A DNA stretch of 64,000 bases from positions 62,001 through 126,000 of the forward strand of contig CAWGEV010000004.1 of NCBI GenBank assembly GCA_963821705.1, in the 5' to 3' direction. Made by a program: the position numbers and the translations under genes. Below are positions 8,767 through 16,688 of the stretch, in pieces; positions within the stretch are counted from its first letter, which is position 1; each line of letters opens with the position of its first letter. Below the pieces are notes generated by a model. It made no database searches. It was not told where the DNA came from and saw nothing but the letters and a program-made list of their open reading frames with translations. Origin of the DNA: DASUPK01 sp963821705 (GTDB lineage Bacteria > Actinomycetota > Thermoleophilia > Solirubrobacterales > 70-9).

Positions 8767-9815
8767 GCGATCCGCACCTGATCCGGCTCCCGGACCTGGG
8801 AGAGGGGCTCACCGGAGCCGAGGTGGTCAGATGGCTCGTCGAGGAGGGAGACTCGGTCTCCCGCGACCAGCCTCTGGTCGAGGTGGAGACCGACAAGGCG
8901 GTCATGCAGATCCCGTCCCCGGTCGCAGGCACAGTCAGCGGGCTGCTGGTCGCCGAGGGCGCGAAGGCGTCCGTGGGTGACGTGCTCGTCGAGATCACGG
9001 CGGAGAGCAACGGCAACCGGGCGGAGCCGCGGGCGCTGCCCCGGGTGCGCGCGCTGGCGTCGGAGCTCGGAGTCGACCTGAGCGCCCTGCGCCCCGCCGG
9101 CGAGAACGTTACGGAGGACGAGGTCCGCGCTGCGGCTCGCGGGCCGGGCCGGACCGAGCGGAGGAACGCCGGCGAGCGCGTCCTAATTCGCGGTGTCCGC
9201 CGCGAGATCGCCGAGCACATGGCCCGGGCCGCGGCGGTCCCCACAGTGACCGTGGTCGAGGAGTGCGACTTCTCGGCGCTCGCCGACGCCCCCACACCGT
9301 GCGTCCGCGCCGCGGCGATCATCGCGGCCACCGCCGACGCCCTGCGAGTCCATCCCGACCTGAACGCCACCCTCGAGTCGGGCGAGCTCGTCCGCCACCA
9401 GCGCTGCGACCTGGGCTACGCCGTTCAGAGCCCGCACGGGCTGGTCGTCCCGGTGGTTCGCGATGCCGGCGGTCGTTCCAAGGCGGAGCTGGCCGCCGAG
9501 GTCGAGAGGCTGGTCGAGGCCGGCCGGGCCGGGACGCTCGGCGCGGAGGACCTCCGCGGCGGCACGTTCACCGTCACGGACGCGAGGCGGCTCGGCGGAC
9601 TGTTCGCCACCCCTCTGCTCAACACTCCGCAGATCGGAATCCTCGGCGTCCACCGCGTCGCCGAGCGGGCGGTCGTCCGCGACGGCGAGATCGTCGCCCG
9701 GCCGGTGGCGATGCTGTCGGTGGGCTTCGACCACCGCGCGATCGACGGGGCCACCGCCTCCGCCTTCCTGCTCGAGGTCGTCGAGCGGATCGAGGGGCTG
9801 AGACTCGAACCCTAG
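8763..9815 (+). CDS. 2-oxoacid dehydrogenase E2, dihydrolipoamide acyltransferase
   Basis: About 350 aa. The lipoyl domain begins with IRLPDLGEGLTGAE at 8781 and carries the lipoylated Lys in VETDKAVMQIPSP; it is followed by a peripheral-subunit-binding segment (LPRVRALASELGVDLSAL) and the catalytic domain ending in FDHRAIDG (HxxxDG motif). The first ATG/GTG in frame (GTG 8823) would remove the first strand of the lipoyl domain, so the real start lies upstream. The best candidate is CTG 8763, overlapping the E1beta stop (CTGA) with GGAGGA at 8745-8750; CTG 8778 is another option. The catalytic domain is rather compact. The start codon is uncertain; the function is not. Confidence 0.88.
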   Translation: MSDPHLIRLPDLGEGLTGAEVVRWLVEEGDSVSRDQPLVEVETDKAVMQIPSPVAGTVSGLLVAEGAKASVGDVLVEITAESNGNRAEPRALPRVRALASELGVDLSALRPAGENVTEDEVRAAARGPGRTERRNAGERVLIRGVRREIAEHMARAAAVPTVTVVEECDFSALADAPTPCVRAAAIIAATADALRVHPDLNATLESGELVRHQRCDLGYAVQSPHGLVVPVVRDAGGRSKAELAAEVERLVEAGRAGTLGAEDLRGGTFTVTDARRLGGLFATPLLNTPQIGILGVHRVAERAVVRDGEIVARPVAMLSVGFDHRAIDGATASAFLLEVVERIEGLRLEP

Positions 9816-10537
9816 GTGCGCTCGCGGTACGGCAACCCGGGCCCGGTCCGCTGCCACTCGACCTGGCCGCGGCCCTCGTCGGCGGAGCGGTCGACCACGC
9901 CGTCCCAGCGATGCAGCATCTCCTTCAGCCGCCTCACCGCCTCCGGCGGGTGGGCGGCGACCTCGGCGGCGAGGTCCAGCGCGGCCTCCTCGGTCCCGGC
10001 CGCCGGGGCGACCTTGTGGACCAGGCCCATCCGGAGCGCCTCGTCGGCGCTGACGCTCCTCGAGGTCAGGAGCAGGTACTTGGCGGTCGCCAGGCCGCAG
10101 AGCGTGACGAGCCGCGCCGGGCCGACCGGCACCCCCAGCTCCGCGCCCGGGAAGCGCATCCGCAGGTTGGAGCCGCCGACCCGAAGGTCGCAGGCGACCG
10201 CGATTTCGGCGCCGCCGCCCACCACCGAGCCGTGGCAGGCGGCGACCGTCGGCTTCGGGAAGGCGGTCAGCTCGTCGTAGAGCCGTGCGAACAGCTCCAT
10301 CCGGCGCACCCGGCCCTCCTCGTCGAGCTCCTCCCTGACGTCGGCGCCAGCCGAGAGCCCGAGGTGATCGTTGGAGGAGATGACGACGACGCGGACGCTC
10401 GGCTCCTCCTTCGCCCGGGTGAGCCGGTCGAGCAGCTCCTCGAGCATCGCGGTGTTGATCGCGTTCCGCGACTTCGCTCGCTCCAGCCGAATCAGCGCGA
10501 CCTGCTTCTCGTCGACCGTGTAGCTGATCAGGGCCAT
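9812..10537 (-). CDS. Enoyl-CoA hydratase/isomerase family protein
   Basis: 241 aa crotonase-fold protein. Seen: KSRNAINTAMLEEL, the SAGADVREEL oxyanion-hole segment, and GSVVGGGAEIAVACDLRV with the first catalytic Glu (GGGAEIA). The second position, normally Glu in a PE-xx-GG-like motif, reads FPGAELGVPVG, where the aligned residue is Gly, so a classical syn-hydratase pair looks incomplete. Isomerase, hydrolase or another crotonase activity is possible. The ATG overlaps the pth stop by one base (TGATG), implying translational coupling with pth. The 3' end converges on the E2 gene with a 4-nt overlap. Confidence 0.85.
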   Translation of the reverse strand: MALISYTVDEKQVALIRLERAKSRNAINTAMLEELLDRLTRAKEEPSVRVVVISSNDHLGLSAGADVREELDEEGRVRRMELFARLYDELTAFPKPTVAACHGSVVGGGAEIAVACDLRVGGSNLRMRFPGAELGVPVGPARLVTLCGLATAKYLLLTSRSVSADEALRMGLVHKVAPAAGTEEAALDLAAEVAAHPPEAVRRLKEMLHRWDGVVDRSADEGRGQVEWQRTGPGLPYRERT

Positions 10538-11139
10538 CAGTCCATCTCCTCCTGGTCTTCGGGTTGGGCGCCTGCGATCCGCTCGACGAGGCGCTCGGCC
10601 TCGTCGGCCGCCGCGTGGATGAGCTGCTCGACCTCGTGCTTCGGCTCGCGGAAGCGAGAGAGCACGTAGCCGGAGACGATCTCGGGATCGGTGCTGTCGG
10701 GCCGGCCCACCCCGGCTCGCACCCTCCAGAAGTCCCTGCCGCCCAGCCCCTGGTCGAGGCTCTTCAGGCCGTTGTGCCCCGCGACTCCGCCGCCGAGCTT
10801 GCTCCGGACCTCCCCGAAGGGGAGGTCGATCTCATCGTGGATGGCGACGACGTGGTCCAGCGGGAGGCCGAGCTCCCCTCGCGCGGGACCAGCGGCGCTG
10901 CCCGAGTCGTTCATGAAGGTCTGGGGCAGGAGGACCGCGACGCGGGGACCGCCCGGTCCGGTGCGCCCCTCCGAGATCAGGCCTCCGTGGCGCTTTCGCG
11001 CCCTCGGGAGCTCCCAGCGGCGAGAGAGCTCCGAGGCCACCTCGAAGCCGAGGTTGTGGCGGGTGCCGGCGTACCCCTCACCGGGATTTCCGAGCCCGAC
11101 GATCAGGGCGTCCGCGCGAGCCTCCGTCTTGCGGGTCAC
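10537..11139 (-). CDS. pth: Peptidyl-tRNA hydrolase
   Basis: 200 aa, releases peptides from prematurely dissociated peptidyl-tRNA. All family signatures are present in order: IVGLGNPGEGY with the conserved Asn, TRHNLGFE with the catalytic His, LPQTFMNDSG, HDEIDLPFG with the Asp, and GHNGLKSL. It lies 69 bp downstream of rplY on the same strand, the order found in the common glmU-prs-rplY-pth gene group; here glmU-prs are 8 kb away. The next gene starts on its stop codon. Length is normal. Confidence 0.97.
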   Translation of the reverse strand: MTRKTEARADALIVGLGNPGEGYAGTRHNLGFEVASELSRRWELPRARKRHGGLISEGRTGPGGPRVAVLLPQTFMNDSGSAAGPARGELGLPLDHVVAIHDEIDLPFGEVRSKLGGGVAGHNGLKSLDQGLGGRDFWRVRAGVGRPDSTDPEIVSGYVLSRFREPKHEVEQLIHAAADEAERLVERIAGAQPEDQEEMD

Positions 11140-11208
11140 GCCGTCGCGCGCCCTCTCATCTTCGCCGTCGCGAGCGCGCCGCGAACGGCGGCGGAACAGG
11201 GACAGCGG

Positions 11209-11928
11209 CTACTCCCCGCCGGACTCGCCGCCGCCGCCCTCGCCCTCGGCGGCTTCCGGCTGCTCGCCCTCGCCCTCGGCGGCCTCCTCGCCCTCCGGGG
11301 CCTCCTCGCCCTCGCCGACCAGCTCGGCCTCCTCCTCGACCTCGGGCTCGGGCTCCTCCTCGACGCGGGGCGGGCTGAGCGTGGCGATGGTGAACTCCTC
11401 CGGCTCGTCGACCATGAACTTCGCGCCGGCGGGCGGACTGACGGTGCTCAGGTTGATCGTGTCGTTGATCTCCATCTCGGAGACGTCGACGGTGATCCGC
11501 TCCGGGATCTCGGTCGGCAGCGCCTCGACGGTGACCTCGCGGCTGACGTGCTCGAGCACACCGCCCTCCCGCACTCCCGGGGCCTGGTCGGCGCCCTCGA
11601 GCTCGATCGGGACCTCGGACTGGATCTCCTCGTCGAGGCGAACCTCGAGGCAGTCGAGATGCGTGACCTCGCCGCGCACCGGATGGTGCTGCTGCTCCTT
11701 GATCACGACGGGAACAGCCGCGGAGCCGTCGACCTCGAGGTCGAGGAGGGTCTGGCCCTCCAACAGGACGAGGCGCAGCTCGCGGGCCGGAACCTGGAAC
11801 GGCCGGGCCTCCCCGCCCTGTCCGTAGACGACACCTGGGATCATGCCCTCCTTGCGCAGGCGGCGAGTCGCGCGGGATCCGAAGACCTCGCGCGGGGAAA
11901 CCTTCAATGTGGTGCGGTCCTGTGCCAT
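11209..11928 (-). CDS. rplY: 50S ribosomal protein L25 / general stress protein Ctc
   Basis: 239 aa, binds 5S rRNA. The N-terminal L25 domain contains SRATRRLRKEGMIPGVVYG and the TL25 C-terminal beta domain contains LPTEIPERITVDVSEMEI and ATLSPPRVEEE. It ends in a roughly 55-residue Glu/Gly/Ala-rich tail (last 55 residues), longer than in most Ctc proteins and typical of high-GC actinobacteria. Followed by pth. The 47-bp gap to the divergent aarF-like gene must hold both promoters. Confidence 0.96.
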   Translation of the reverse strand: MAQDRTTLKVSPREVFGSRATRRLRKEGMIPGVVYGQGGEARPFQVPARELRLVLLEGQTLLDLEVDGSAAVPVVIKEQQHHPVRGEVTHLDCLEVRLDEEIQSEVPIELEGADQAPGVREGGVLEHVSREVTVEALPTEIPERITVDVSEMEINDTINLSTVSPPAGAKFMVDEPEEFTIATLSPPRVEEEPEPEVEEEAELVGEGEEAPEGEEAAEGEGEQPEAAEGEGGGGESGGE

Positions 11929-11975
11929 GTCAGAAGGCTACGCTCGGGCGCCAGGATAGAAAATGTAGGGAGGCC

Positions 11976-13508
11976 ATGAGCGACGACCGAGACAGACGAG
12001 ACGAGCGGCCTGATGGCGAGAGCCACAGGTGGGGAGTGGACATCCTGCGCGCCGACCTGGACAGGCGGGACCGCGCACCCCAGCCCGAGCCCGAGGAGCA
12101 GGAGGGCGAGATCCCCCAGAGCCGCCTGCGCCGCTCGGCGAAGCTCGGCACGGCGATCGGGAAGCAGGCCACGAAGTACGCCGGCACCTCGGCGGCCAAC
12201 GTCGTCCGCTCGGATGAGCGCTCCCAGGAGCGCCTCGAGACCCGCCACCTGGAGACGGCCCTGAAGATGGCGTCCGTCCTCGGCGAGATGAAGGGAGCCG
12301 CGATGAAGATCGGCCAGATGGCCTCCTTCATCGACGTCGACTTCCTGCCGCCCGAGCACCGCGAGATCTACCAGGAGCAGCTTGCGAAGCTGCGCACCCA
12401 CGCGCCCGCGATGCCCTGGGAGAGGGTCCGCACCGTGCTCGAGGAGGAGTACGACGAGAACCCCGAGCGGTTCTTCGCCACGATCGAGGAGGAGGCGTTC
12501 GCGGCCGCCTCCATCGGCCAGGTCCACCGGGCGACTCTCCGCGACGGGACCCCCGTCGCCGTCAAGGTCCAGTACCCCGGGATCGCCGACGCCCTCGAGT
12601 CCGACATGGCGAACGCGAGCATCCTGGTCCGACTGGCGCGCGTCCTCGCCCCCGGCCTCGACGCCAAGGCCGTCGCCTCGGAGCTCCGCGAGCGCGTCCT
12701 CGAGGAGCTCGACTACGAGTTCGAGGCTCAGAACCAGCGGACCTTCGCCCGCGCCTACGACGGGCACCCGTTCATCTTCGTCCCCAAGGTCCACTCCCGG
12801 CTCTCCCGCCGCCGGGTGCTGGTCTCGGACTACGTCGAGGGGCGGCGCTTCGACGAGGTCAAGGAGCTCGACCAGGACGAGCGCGACATCTTCGGCGAGA
12901 TCGTCTTCCGCTTCTGCTTCGGCTCGATCTACCACCTCCAGCACTTCAACGCCGATACCCACCCCGGCAACTACCTGCTGATGGACGACGGCCGCGTCGC
13001 CTTCCTCGACTTCGGCATGACCAAGCGGCTCACTTCACAGCAGATCCAGCTCGAGCAGCGGGCCGTCGATGCGGCCGGCCGCGACGACCCGGAGGGCCTG
13101 CGCCAGGCGCTCCACGACCTCGGCTTTCTCTCCGACCCGAGCCGCGTGGACGCCGAGCGGCTGATGGAGCACGTGAAGATGGTCGGCGGCTGGTACCTGG
13201 AGGACGGCGAGGTCCGGATCACCCCGAAGCGGGTGATGAAGATGATCGAGGTCACGTCGGACCCGCGCTCGGACTTCTACGACCTCGTCCGCCGGGAGAG
13301 CCTGCCCGCCGACGAGCTCATGGGCCGCCGGATGGAGACCGGGCTGCTCGCGGTCCTGGCCCAGCTGCGGGCGACCGCGAACTGGCACCGGATCATGCGC
13401 GAGTGGGTCTACGCGGACCCGCCGTCCACGGTGCTCGGCGAGGTCGAGTGGCGCTTCTTCGACCGCCGCGGGATGACCCGGACGCCGGGCCTGGCGACGA
13501 AGGTCTAG
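11976..13508 (+). CDS. ABC1/UbiB (AarF) family atypical kinase
   Basis: 510 aa. ATG 11976 is chosen over upstream in-frame starts because GGGAGG sits immediately upstream at 11968-11973. Family motifs seen: the KxGQ loop (AAMKIGQMASFID), AAASIGQVHRATL, VAVKVQYPGI with the ATP-binding Lys, ELDYEFEAQNQ, HPGNYLLMDDG and FLDFGMTKR (DFG). Members are ATPases/kinase-like proteins linked to quinone and lipid metabolism; the true substrate is not known. No C-terminal membrane helices are obvious. The gene converges with the GDPD-like gene and both share the palindromic stop CTAG at 13505-13508. Confidence 0.93.
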   Translation: MSDDRDRRDERPDGESHRWGVDILRADLDRRDRAPQPEPEEQEGEIPQSRLRRSAKLGTAIGKQATKYAGTSAANVVRSDERSQERLETRHLETALKMASVLGEMKGAAMKIGQMASFIDVDFLPPEHREIYQEQLAKLRTHAPAMPWERVRTVLEEEYDENPERFFATIEEEAFAAASIGQVHRATLRDGTPVAVKVQYPGIADALESDMANASILVRLARVLAPGLDAKAVASELRERVLEELDYEFEAQNQRTFARAYDGHPFIFVPKVHSRLSRRRVLVSDYVEGRRFDEVKELDQDERDIFGEIVFRFCFGSIYHLQHFNADTHPGNYLLMDDGRVAFLDFGMTKRLTSQQIQLEQRAVDAAGRDDPEGLRQALHDLGFLSDPSRVDAERLMEHVKMVGGWYLEDGEVRITPKRVMKMIEVTSDPRSDFYDLVRRESLPADELMGRRMETGLLAVLAQLRATANWHRIMREWVYADPPSTVLGEVEWRFFDRRGMTRTPGLATKV

Positions 13509-14305
13509 TCGCTCTGCTCCAGCGCGGGGTGCGGCATCCCCTCGGCGACTTCGAAGAGCCGCGGGTCGTTCGAGCAGATCCCGCCGACGCCCATGCTGAG
13601 CAGCTCCCGCATGCGGCCGGCGTCGTCAACGGTCCAGGCGATCAGCTCCAGGCCGAGCTCCTTGGCGACCTCGACGGCCCTCGGCGTGACGATCGGGTGG
13701 TAGACCCAGACCGCGTCGATCTCGAGCTCCGGCGCCTTCTTGGCGAGGATGCTCGGGTAGCGGCGGCGGAGCGTCGCGAGGCCCGCCTTGAGCGCCGGCT
13801 GCGCCCAGCCGTACTGCGTCCAGTCGCGCTTCGTCTTCGGGAAGGTCCAGCCGAGCCGCAGGTCGGGCTCGAGCTGGCGCAGCTTCCGGATGCTGTCGAT
13901 CTCCTGGGTCGAGACCATCGCCCGTTCGAGCAGGCCTCGTCCCTCCAATACGCCGACGAGCTCCGCCTCGCGACCCGCCAGCTTCAGGTCGCAGTCGATC
14001 TCGACCTGATCGAGCGGCGGCTCCAGGAACAGGTCGAGCGCCTCGTTCAGGTCCATCGGTCGCCGGGCGAGGGCGTCGTCGAAGTCGTGGGCGACGATCA
14101 GCCGCCCCTCCATCGCGCGCAGCACGTCGAGCTCGATCATGTCGACGCCGTGCTCGACCGCCGCGTCGAAGCTCTCCGCGGTGTTGCCGGGGACGATCGC
14201 GTCGGCGCCCTTGTGCCCCACCCTGCGGTACGGGGGAATCTGCTCAGGCTGCTCCGGCGCGTCCTCGGGCGACTTCTTCTCTGCCTCCTTGGGCTTGGAC
14301 GCCAT
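13505..14305 (-). CDS. Glycerophosphodiester phosphodiesterase family protein
   Basis: 266 aa GDPD-type TIM barrel. The catalytic His and metal ligands are recognisable: RRVGHKGADAIVPGNTAESF, MIELDVLRAMEGRLIVAHD. Differences from the family: the usual HRG is HKG, the usual PENT is PGNT, and the later Glu-x-Lys segment reads EIDCDLKLAG. Activity may therefore be altered. The first 25 residues are charged and low in complexity (KPKEAEKKSPEDAPEQPEQ) with no signal peptide, so a cytosolic location is likely. The gene converges with the aarF-like gene. Confidence 0.85.
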   Translation of the reverse strand: MASKPKEAEKKSPEDAPEQPEQIPPYRRVGHKGADAIVPGNTAESFDAAVEHGVDMIELDVLRAMEGRLIVAHDFDDALARRPMDLNEALDLFLEPPLDQVEIDCDLKLAGREAELVGVLEGRGLLERAMVSTQEIDSIRKLRQLEPDLRLGWTFPKTKRDWTQYGWAQPALKAGLATLRRRYPSILAKKAPELEIDAVWVYHPIVTPRAVEVAKELGLELIAWTVDDAGRMRELLSMGVGGICSNDPRLFEVAEGMPHPALEQSD

Positions 14306-14351
14306 CCGGCCTCACACTAGACGGTCGGCCCGGATGATTGACTCTGCCCCG

Positions 14352-14744
14352 ATGAGGCGCGCCTGGATCGCGGTGCTCGTTCTCACGGCCCTGCTCGGCG
14401 GCTGCGGCGGAGGCGGCGCCAGCGCTCAGAGCGCCCAGGACGTGGCGCGGGCGTACGTCCAGGCCCGCAACCAGGGCGATGCCGCAAGGGTCTGCGAGCT
14501 CTACAGCCAGGAGCTGATCAGCCGGCTGAAGACGTCCAACTGCGTCGACTTCGTCAAGGAGCAGGCCTCGGGGACCGCCAGCGACCTGACCGTCGTCGGC
14601 GTCCGGGTCCAGGGCGACCACGCCACCGCGACGATCCAGGCGAACGTCGGTGAGGTCGCGAACGCGATCGCGCCGATCGAGCTTCAGCTCACCCGTGAGA
14701 ACGGGGAGTGGAAGGTCTCGGGACTGGGAGGCCCGGGCGGCTAG
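14352..14744 (+). CDS. Small lipoprotein with NTF2-like domain
   Basis: 130 aa from ATG 14352. The N terminus RRAWIAVLVLTALLGGCGGG is a lipoprotein signal with lipobox LGGC, so the mature protein should be anchored to the outer face of the membrane. The rest (DVARAYVQARNQGDAARVCE, then two beta-rich stretches ending ENGEWKVSGL) resembles NTF2/DUF4878-type lipoproteins of actinobacteria. No catalytic residues can be named. The TAG stop lies in GGCTAGAAGAGCC, which shares 11 bp with the att-like repeat at 15156. Confidence 0.8.
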   Translation: MRRAWIAVLVLTALLGGCGGGGASAQSAQDVARAYVQARNQGDAARVCELYSQELISRLKTSNCVDFVKEQASGTASDLTVVGVRVQGDHATATIQANVGEVANAIAPIELQLTRENGEWKVSGLGGPGG

Positions 14745-14784
14745 AAGAGCCGACGCGACTTACTTGGGTGAGGAGTCTTGGCCC

Positions 14785-14961
14785 TTACTCGGCCCCGGCG
14801 TCCTCGGCATCCTTTGCGTCACTGACCGCCCATCCCACGCGCTCGATCAGTTGGGCGGCGTGGTGGTCGCTGGCCAGGTGCTCCGGTTGAACATCCTCGT
14901 AGAGGATGATGTTGGTGTCCTGCCTGGTGGTGCCGTTGCTTTGCACGATGATTGCTGGCAT
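14785..14961 (-). CDS. Small conserved orphan protein, copy 1
   Basis: 58 aa starting PAIIVQSNGTTRQDTN after the initiator Met. ATG 14961 is preceded by AGGAAGGA at a good distance, which rejects the longer in-frame reading. The protein is nearly identical over 50 residues to the product at 16209-16406 (shared YEDVQPEHLASDHHAAQL and ERVGWAVS). It is acidic and soluble with no cysteines and no recognised domain. Function unknown. The similarity between the copies extends into both flanks (about 14750-15130 against 16200-16570), so a roughly 370-bp block was duplicated. Confidence 0.75.
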   Translation of the reverse strand: MPAIIVQSNGTTRQDTNIILYEDVQPEHLASDHHAAQLIERVGWAVSDAKDAEDAGAE

Positions 14962-15135
14962 AGGCTTGTTCCTTCCTATCGAAGTAGAAGTGCCCTCGTT
15001 ATTCGTCGCAGGGAAGGAAGAGGGGGAAACCCTGCGAGGGAGTGATGCGGGGAGTCCGTGATCGTCGTTGCTGCGCGGAGCCGGGCCAACCAAGGTAGCG
15101 CACAGTCCCTAAGTTCCCGGTAATTCAGTGGAGAC
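14962..15135 (-). promoter_or_regulatory. Conserved 5' leader of orphan gene copy 1, with hairpin
   Basis: The upstream region is conserved with that of copy 2 (16407-16570). A perfect 8-bp stem (minus strand TCGCAGGG ... CCCTGCGA, near 15004-15036) lies about 45 nt upstream of the ATG. The distal end shares the block AACTTAGG. Co-variation with copy 2 (one pair becomes G-U) suggests an RNA structure. It may be a leader or attenuator; no known riboswitch class is recognised. Confidence 0.45.
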
Positions 15136-15155
15136 GGCTGGATCGGCCGCCCGGT

Positions 15156-15175
15156 AGCTAGAAGAGCTGGTTCTC
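15156..15175 (+). repeat. att-like direct repeat, distal copy
   Basis: AGCTAGAAGAGCTGGTTCTC, identical to 19083-19102. On the minus strand it spells the prs C-terminal codons Glu-Asn-Gln-Leu-Phe-stop, out of context here. Confidence 0.7.
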
Positions 15176-15320
15176 TAATGCACCTGGCAGCGGGCGGTAG
15201 GGGAAATCCACGGTTGTCCATCAGTGCAGGGAAAAGGTGCCACCCGGAGTCGCTCGAAGGGACCTCACGCACGGCAGGAGCGAAACGTCCCGTGTCCGAT
15301 CCGTGTCCGTTTAGCGGACT

Positions 15321-15336
15321 GTTTGGCCCGATTCGG
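15321..15336 (+). repeat. Inverted-repeat half near the element end
   Basis: GTTTGGCCCGATTCGG recurs, with one extra base, in inverted orientation at 19047-19063 near the other end of the element. Nearby CGTGTCCG words (15291-15311; also 19042-19049) may be arm-type protein-binding sites. Short match, so moderate to low certainty. Confidence 0.35.
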
Positions 15337-15359
15337 GTGCCTGGCTGATGCTCGCTGCG

Positions 15360-15638
15360 CTACTCGACGGTCAGCACGACCTCGTAGCTGTCGACCGAGG
15401 TGATCGCCGCTCCCGAGGGTTGCGTCGCGTTTTCGCGTAGGCGGTTCGCGGCCTCCGCGCTTGCCTCGAGCGCGTCCCGCGACTCCCAAACCGTGATGCT
15501 CATTCCCTTCCCGCTGTCTCCGATGAGGAAGTACGCGCGCTCGAACCCATCGAGCTGCTTCAGCGAATCGGTCACGCTCTCGAATCCTTCCCGCAGCGAT
15601 TCGGCATCGCCCTCATAGGTACTCACCCTCGCTTGCAT
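15360..15638 (-). CDS. Small antibiotic-biosynthesis-monooxygenase-like (ABM fold) protein
   Basis: 92 aa. The pattern QARVSTYEGDAESLREGFES ... GFERAYFLIGDSGKGMSITVWES ... YEVVLTVE has the beta-alpha-beta layout and the conserved SITVWES strand of dimeric alpha-beta-barrel (ABM/EthD-like) proteins. Such small proteins often act as heme-degrading enzymes or uncharacterised oxygenases; no catalytic triad is evident. It lies inside the att-bounded region with no close partner gene. Confidence 0.65.
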   Translation of the reverse strand: MQARVSTYEGDAESLREGFESVTDSLKQLDGFERAYFLIGDSGKGMSITVWESRDALEASAEAANRLRENATQPSGAAITSVDSYEVVLTVE

Positions 15639-15698
15639 CTCGACTCCTTCCGTCGCTTCCTGAGGGCAACCAACCTACCTCGCCCTCTCGCCTTTGCG

Positions 15699-15890
15699 TC
15701 ACTTGTTTGGACCGGCGGCGCGGGCGCGCTCCTCCTGCGCGGCCGCCTCGATCGCGGGCGACCAGTCGATTCCCGGGAACCGCTCGACCAGGCGGCCGAG
15801 CTCGACCAGGGAGAGGTTCCCGTTCGAGGCAGGACGAGGTCGCCGACGTTGCCGGGCGGCGCCATTCTTGTGAGCCGCGCTACCCGGCGG
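15699..15890 (-). pseudogene. Possible gene fragment without start codon
   Basis: A 63-codon minus-strand open stretch reads coding-like (NLSLVELGRLVERFPGIDW, then SPAIEAAAQEERARAAGPNK before the stop) but has no ATG, GTG or TTG at its head. It is probably the C-terminal remnant of a larger gene. Family not recognised. Confidence 0.3.
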
Positions 15891-15919
15891 TCAAACGCTC
15901 GCTGTGTAAAAAACCGGAG

Positions 15920-16141
15920 CTAGTTCGGAGTCGAGTTGGTGACGTGGTCCCGCCACGCCAAGTCGATCCGGTCGAGCATGGGGTCGAAGGCGTCGGCGTC
16001 CGCATCCTTGGCGTCCAGGTAGTAGCGGCGGGTGCCGTCCTCGATGACCGGCATCGGCTTGAGCTTGGTCTCCTCCTCGAGCCTCTCGAGGATCTCGCGG
16101 CCCTTGCGGGTCTTGGGTCTCAGGAAGATCACCGCTGCCAT
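15920..16141 (-). CDS. Hypothetical protein, 73 aa
   Basis: Small, highly charged protein (AAVIFLRPKTRKGREILERL, then a Tyr-Tyr motif and DAKDADADAFDPMLDRIDLA). Predicted mixed alpha/beta and soluble, no membrane segment. Not recognised. Length, composition and codon use look like a genuine small gene. It is on the same strand as the orphan genes at 16209 and 15360 within the att-bounded region. Confidence 0.5.
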   Translation of the reverse strand: MAAVIFLRPKTRKGREILERLEEETKLKPMPVIEDGTRRYYLDAKDADADAFDPMLDRIDLAWRDHVTNSTPN

Positions 16142-16208
16142 TGGGCGCGAGTCTAGATCTGGAACCTTGGTCGAACGGCCCCCGGAGGGACCGCTCGTTC
16201 GACGCGAC

Positions 16209-16406
16209 TTATTGGTCGAGGATCTTGCCCTTACTGGACCCGCTGTCCTCGGCGTCCTTTGCCTCGCTGACCGCCCATCCCACGCGCTCGATCAGCTGGG
16301 CCGCGTGGTGATCGCTGGCCAGGTGCTCCGGTTGAACATCCTCGTAGAGGAGGACGTTGGCGTCTTGCTGGGTGGTGCCGTTGCTCTGCACGATGATCGC
16401 TGGCAT
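16209..16406 (-). CDS. Small conserved orphan protein, copy 2
   Basis: 65 aa, starting PAIIVQSNGTTQQDANVLL after Met. Paralogue of the 14785-14961 product, diverging only at a few positions and at the C terminus (DSGSSKGKILDQ). AGGAAC lies upstream of ATG 16406. Synonymous and conservative differences between the copies indicate that both have been under selection as protein. Unknown function. This copy is inside the att-bounded stretch, copy 1 just outside. Confidence 0.75.
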   Translation of the reverse strand: MPAIIVQSNGTTQQDANVLLYEDVQPEHLASDHHAAQLIERVGWAVSEAKDAEDSGSSKGKILDQ

Positions 16407-16570
16407 AAGCTTGTTCCTATCGAAGTGGATTGCGTTCCCTCTGGATTGGGTCGCAGGGAAAAGGGGAAACCCCGCGGAGCGAATGATGCGAAGGCCCCGG
16501 TGGGATGGTCCTTGCTACACGGAGCCAGCTCAAGCACCTTACCGCGCTTCCTAAGTTCTAGGTAATCAGT
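16407..16570 (-). promoter_or_regulatory. Conserved 5' leader of orphan gene copy 2
   Basis: Counterpart of 14962-15135. A stem CGCGGGG ... CCCTGCG on the minus strand occupies the same place as the 8-bp stem of copy 1, with GGGTTTCCCC in its loop side. The distal AACTTAGG block and the ACTTCGATAGGAA ribosome-binding region are also shared. Confidence 0.45.
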
Positions 16571-16688
16571 GCCAAACCGGAATACCCTTTGGACGAGGGA
16601 GACGCCGGCGCGTCCCCCCTTCTCCCCTGAACCCTGGGGGCGCGTCGGCTATCCCGCATGAATCCGCGGTTTCCACGGGGATCAACCG

